From Planctomycetaceae bacterium (GTDB lineage Bacteria > Planctomycetota > Planctomycetia > Planctomycetales > Planctomycetaceae), in NCBI GenBank assembly GCA_003503535.1, contig DOCI01000263.1, positions 1,767 to 10,281 on the forward strand: 8,515 bases of DNA. The letters are read 5' to 3'. A model generated the notes under the pieces. That model made no database searches. It saw only the letters and a list, made by a program, of their open reading frames with translations, and was not told the DNA's origin. A program made the position numbers and the translations under genes. Shown here in pieces: positions 6,557 to 8,515 of the stretch. How positions within the stretch are numbered: the stretch's first letter is position 1; each line of letters begins with the position of its first letter.

Positions 6557-6571
6557 TCAAGAATGTCTTGA
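6557..6571. promoter_or_regulatory. Inverted repeat TCAAGA-N3-TCTTGA, possible operator
   Basis: A perfect 6-3-6 dyad that overlaps the TTGACC box at 6568-6573. Its position would let a bound dimer block the candidate promoter. No regulator gene is adjacent, and a dyad of this size can occur by chance. Confidence 0.3.
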
Positions 6572-6596
6572 CCGACTCAGCCTTGTCGCTTACTTT
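6568..6596 (+). promoter_or_regulatory. Candidate promoter for the FlgI-like gene
   Basis: TTGACC (6568-6573) and TACTTT (6591-6596) at 17-base spacing. The -35 is strong and the -10 is weak (three of six matches). Transcripts would start near 6603, about 140 bases before the preferred start at 6744. Confidence 0.3.
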
Positions 6597-6743
6597 TCAC
6601 ATCCCTTCACATTGAATGGATTCCGGGCAACGACTGTTTGCTTTGCGGATCCAAACTTTTCCTACCTGTTAGTCCTCCCTCATCACGAATGGTTTGTTGT
6701 TTCCAATCTGGAGATGATGCCCCGTTCCGTCAGGATATGCTCC

Positions 6744-8515
6744 ATGTCCGAATTTCATCACGACGCCTCGATCCATGAGATTCCGGTTCGTCCAAAAATG
6801 TACCCGGTCACAATCGCTGATCGTGAAGAAGCGGCGTATTGTGCTCCGCGCATCGGCTTTATCTTCTCGCTAATGATCCTCGTCATCGTCTGTGGCTGTT
6901 CAGATATGAACCTGATGATGCCCACCATGCTGAAAAAGATGGAATTCAAAACGGCTCAGGGCAACGACAAGGGCGATTCCTTTGAAGACGATTTCAATCT
7001 CGATCAGCCGAAGGTGGTCAACCCTCCGTTTCTGGGCGAGTATGTTGTCGTTTCAGGTTTGAATCTGGTCACCTTGGAAGGGGTGGGTTTAGTTTCTGGC
7101 CTGGATGGAACCGGAGGCGATCCGCCACCATCACAATATCGAACCGAATTACTCAAAGACATGCGTCGACGGGATATTGAAGATCCCAACCGCATTATCA
7201 GTTCCCCATCGACTGCTCTGGTCATCGTGCGTGCCTACTTGCCGCCACTGGTTTCGCCAGGCGAAAAATTTGATATCGAAGTTCGATTGCCTGAAGGCAG
7301 TGAAACAACCAGCCTGAACGGTGGCTGGCTCCTTGAATGCAAACTGACCGAACGGGCCATTGTTGCTGGCAAAGGAGTCCTGGAAGGAAAAGCCCGCGCC
7401 AAAGGGAGTGGACCCATCCTGGTTTCAACCGGCGAGGATTCTTCCAGCAGTTTGCTGAAACGCGGTCACATTGTCGGCGGTGGTGTCGCATTTGAAAATC
7501 GAGATATGTATCTGTTCATGCGAAACGAATTCCGCAGTGTGCGTAACTCGACACGTGTTGCACAAAGAATTGGCGTGCGATTCTTCAGTTACGACAGCTA
7601 CGGAAAACGCGAACCACTTGCCAAAGCTAAAACCGATCAGAAACTCGTTCTGAAAATTCATCCCGCTTACAAAGACAACTTCCCCCGGTACGTGCAGGTG
7701 ATTCAGAATATTGCATTCCGCGAAACCGAAATTGAACGCCAGGTTCGACTCGAACGACTTGAAAAAGAGTTGTTGATTCCAGAAAAAGCGGAACAAGCCG
7801 CTTTGCAGCTCGAAGCGATTGGCCCTGATGCGATTCCCATGCTCAAAAATGGCCTGACAGCTGACTATTTTGAATGCCGTTTTCATTCCGCCGTTGCGTT
7901 GTCCTATCTGGGCGAACCTGCCGGGCTCGAAACACTGTATATTGCAGCTCGGGATGTTCCCGCATTCCGCGTGTTTGCTCTAACCGCAATGACCGTCGTT
8001 GAAGAAGGAGAGACATTCGCTTACTTACGTCAGCTCATGGACGAACCTCTTCTGGAAACTCGTTATGGGGCATTCCGCGGCATGACCACGATTGATGAGA
8101 ATGAACCATTTGCACGCGGTGAACTACTCAACGACCAATGTAAACTCCACGAGTTGAAAATTGGTGGCGAGCCGATGATTCACCTGACACATCGGCAGAA
8201 AGCCGAAATCGTTCTCTTTGGCGACAAACTGCAATTCCACACTCCACTCGCGTTGACCGCTGGACCGCATATCATGGTCAATAGTGCTCCCGGCTCCAAC
8301 GAGGTGGTCATCAGCAAGTATCGCATTGGTGAACCCGATCAGCGAAAGGTTGTCTCGACGGATATCGCCGATGTTATTCGCGCTGCTGCCGAAATGGGAG
8401 CCAGTTATCCCGATATTGCCCAGATGCTCGTTCAGGCCGAACGCCAGTTGAATCTGCCAGGTCCAATTGGAATCGATATGTTGCCAGAAGCCGGTCGGTA
8501 TTATCAGCGACCAGA
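6744..8515 (+). CDS. FlgI-like protein with HEAT-like insertion, putative lipoprotein (3' end beyond window)
   Basis: Resembles FlgI, the flagellar P-ring subunit that surrounds the rod in the periplasm. The visible 590 residues already exceed the usual roughly 370, and no stop is reached. Residues 1-36 are polar. GFIFSLMILVIVCGCSD (38-54) is a hydrophobic core ending at Cys52, a loose lipobox. FlgI blocks are LEGVGLVSGLDGTGG (111-125), TALVIVRAYLPPLVSPGEKFD (157-177), TTSLNGGWLL (188-197) and LVLKIHPAYKDN (301-312). After about 330 comes helical, HEAT-like sequence (AALQLEAIGPDAIPMLKNGL and following helices to about 450). FlgI-like sequence then resumes at EIVLFGDKLQFHTPLAL (488-504) and STDIADVIRAAAEMGASYPD (538-557). 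The start at 6744 has AGGA eight bases upstream; 6798 is the alternative. No flagellar genes are visible nearby, so a flagellar role is unproven. Confidence 0.85.
   Translation, partial: MSEFHHDASIHEIPVRPKMYPVTIADREEAAYCAPRIGFIFSLMILVIVCGCSDMNLMMPTMLKKMEFKTAQGNDKGDSFEDDFNLDQPKVVNPPFLGEYVVVSGLNLVTLEGVGLVSGLDGTGGDPPPSQYRTELLKDMRRRDIEDPNRIISSPSTALVIVRAYLPPLVSPGEKFDIEVRLPEGSETTSLNGGWLLECKLTERAIVAGKGVLEGKARAKGSGPILVSTGEDSSSSLLKRGHIVGGGVAFENRDMYLFMRNEFRSVRNSTRVAQRIGVRFFSYDSYGKREPLAKAKTDQKLVLKIHPAYKDNFPRYVQVIQNIAFRETEIERQVRLERLEKELLIPEKAEQAALQLEAIGPDAIPMLKNGLTADYFECRFHSAVALSYLGEPAGLETLYIAARDVPAFRVFALTAMTVVEEGETFAYLRQLMDEPLLETRYGAFRGMTTIDENEPFARGELLNDQCKLHELKIGGEPMIHLTHRQKAEIVLFGDKLQFHTPLALTAGPHIMVNSAPGSNEVVISKYRIGEPDQRKVVSTDIADVIRAAAEMGASYPDIAQMLVQAERQLNLPGPIGIDMLPEAGRYYQRP

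Larger units (their letters stand above)
6220..6743. other. Divergent upstream region between mch and the FlgI-like gene
   Basis: About 520 bases with no gene I can support. It must contain the mch promoter on the minus strand, which I could not pick out with confidence. On the plus side it holds a promoter candidate with an inverted repeat over its -35 (6557-6596). The reading frame of the right-hand gene stays open back to a TGA at 6243, with in-frame ATGs at 6252, 6321, 6342, 6714 and 6717. The translated text is rich in Ser, Phe, Cys and His, with no recognisable domain, and reads like noncoding sequence. An unusually long leader is the simpler explanation, but an N-terminal extension cannot be excluded. 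Confidence 0.5.

Noticed and set aside
7425..7886. Minus-strand open frame of 153 codons, rich in Phe
   Set aside because: It lies entirely opposite the FlgI-like frame, which carries the family motifs.
1..8515. CRISPR array, tRNA or rRNA gene, insertion sequence, prophage or defence system
   Set aside because: No regularly spaced repeats, no cloverleaf, no transposase or integrase motif and no terminal repeats were seen. The region reads as ordinary chromosome with one unusual FlgI-like gene.

Overview
The window looks like a stretch of a planctomycete chromosome, probably from the order Planctomycetales. Two observations support this. A bacterial methenyl-tetrahydromethanopterin cyclohydrolase (mch) is present, an enzyme found in methanogens, methylotrophs and planctomycetes. 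The last gene is an unusual FlgI-like protein with a long-n-region lipoprotein-type signal, and several short palindromes of the kind scattered between planctomycete genes are also present. Base composition is near 50% GC by eye. The lineage is inferred, not proven.

Layout from left to right. Positions 1-41 hold an imperfect hairpin cut off by the window edge. A rho-independent terminator at 102-131 closes the minus-strand adenylylsulfate kinase gene cysC (169-780). A 361-base divergent spacer (781-1141) separates cysC from a plus-strand gene for an unrecognised 168-residue soluble protein (1142-1648). That gene converges, with only 18 bases between stop codons, on a minus-strand family 9 glycosyltransferase (1667-2755). 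Upstream of it, in the same direction, is a class I mannose-6-phosphate isomerase (2835 to 3812 or 3866). A spacer with palindromes (about 3813-4151) follows. Next come two more minus-strand genes, a class I SAM-dependent O-methyltransferase-like protein (4152-5204) and mch (5263-6219), with a perfect palindrome in the gap between them. A spacer of about 520 bases (6220-6743) carries divergent regulatory sequence. The final plus-strand gene (6744 to beyond the right edge) encodes the FlgI-like protein with a HEAT-like helical insertion.

How the genes relate. This is mostly a mixed housekeeping region and not one operon. manA and the glycosyltransferase fit together as sugar-phosphate supply and surface-glycan assembly, and may be co-transcribed. 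mch belongs to tetrahydromethanopterin-linked C1 oxidation or formaldehyde detoxification; the methyltransferase behind it has no demonstrated link to that pathway. CysC makes PAPS for sulfate assimilation or sulfation. There is no sign of a phage, IS element, CRISPR array, tRNA or rRNA. The most unusual object is the FlgI-like protein, in which recognisable N- and C-terminal FlgI blocks are separated by an insertion of roughly 150 residues.
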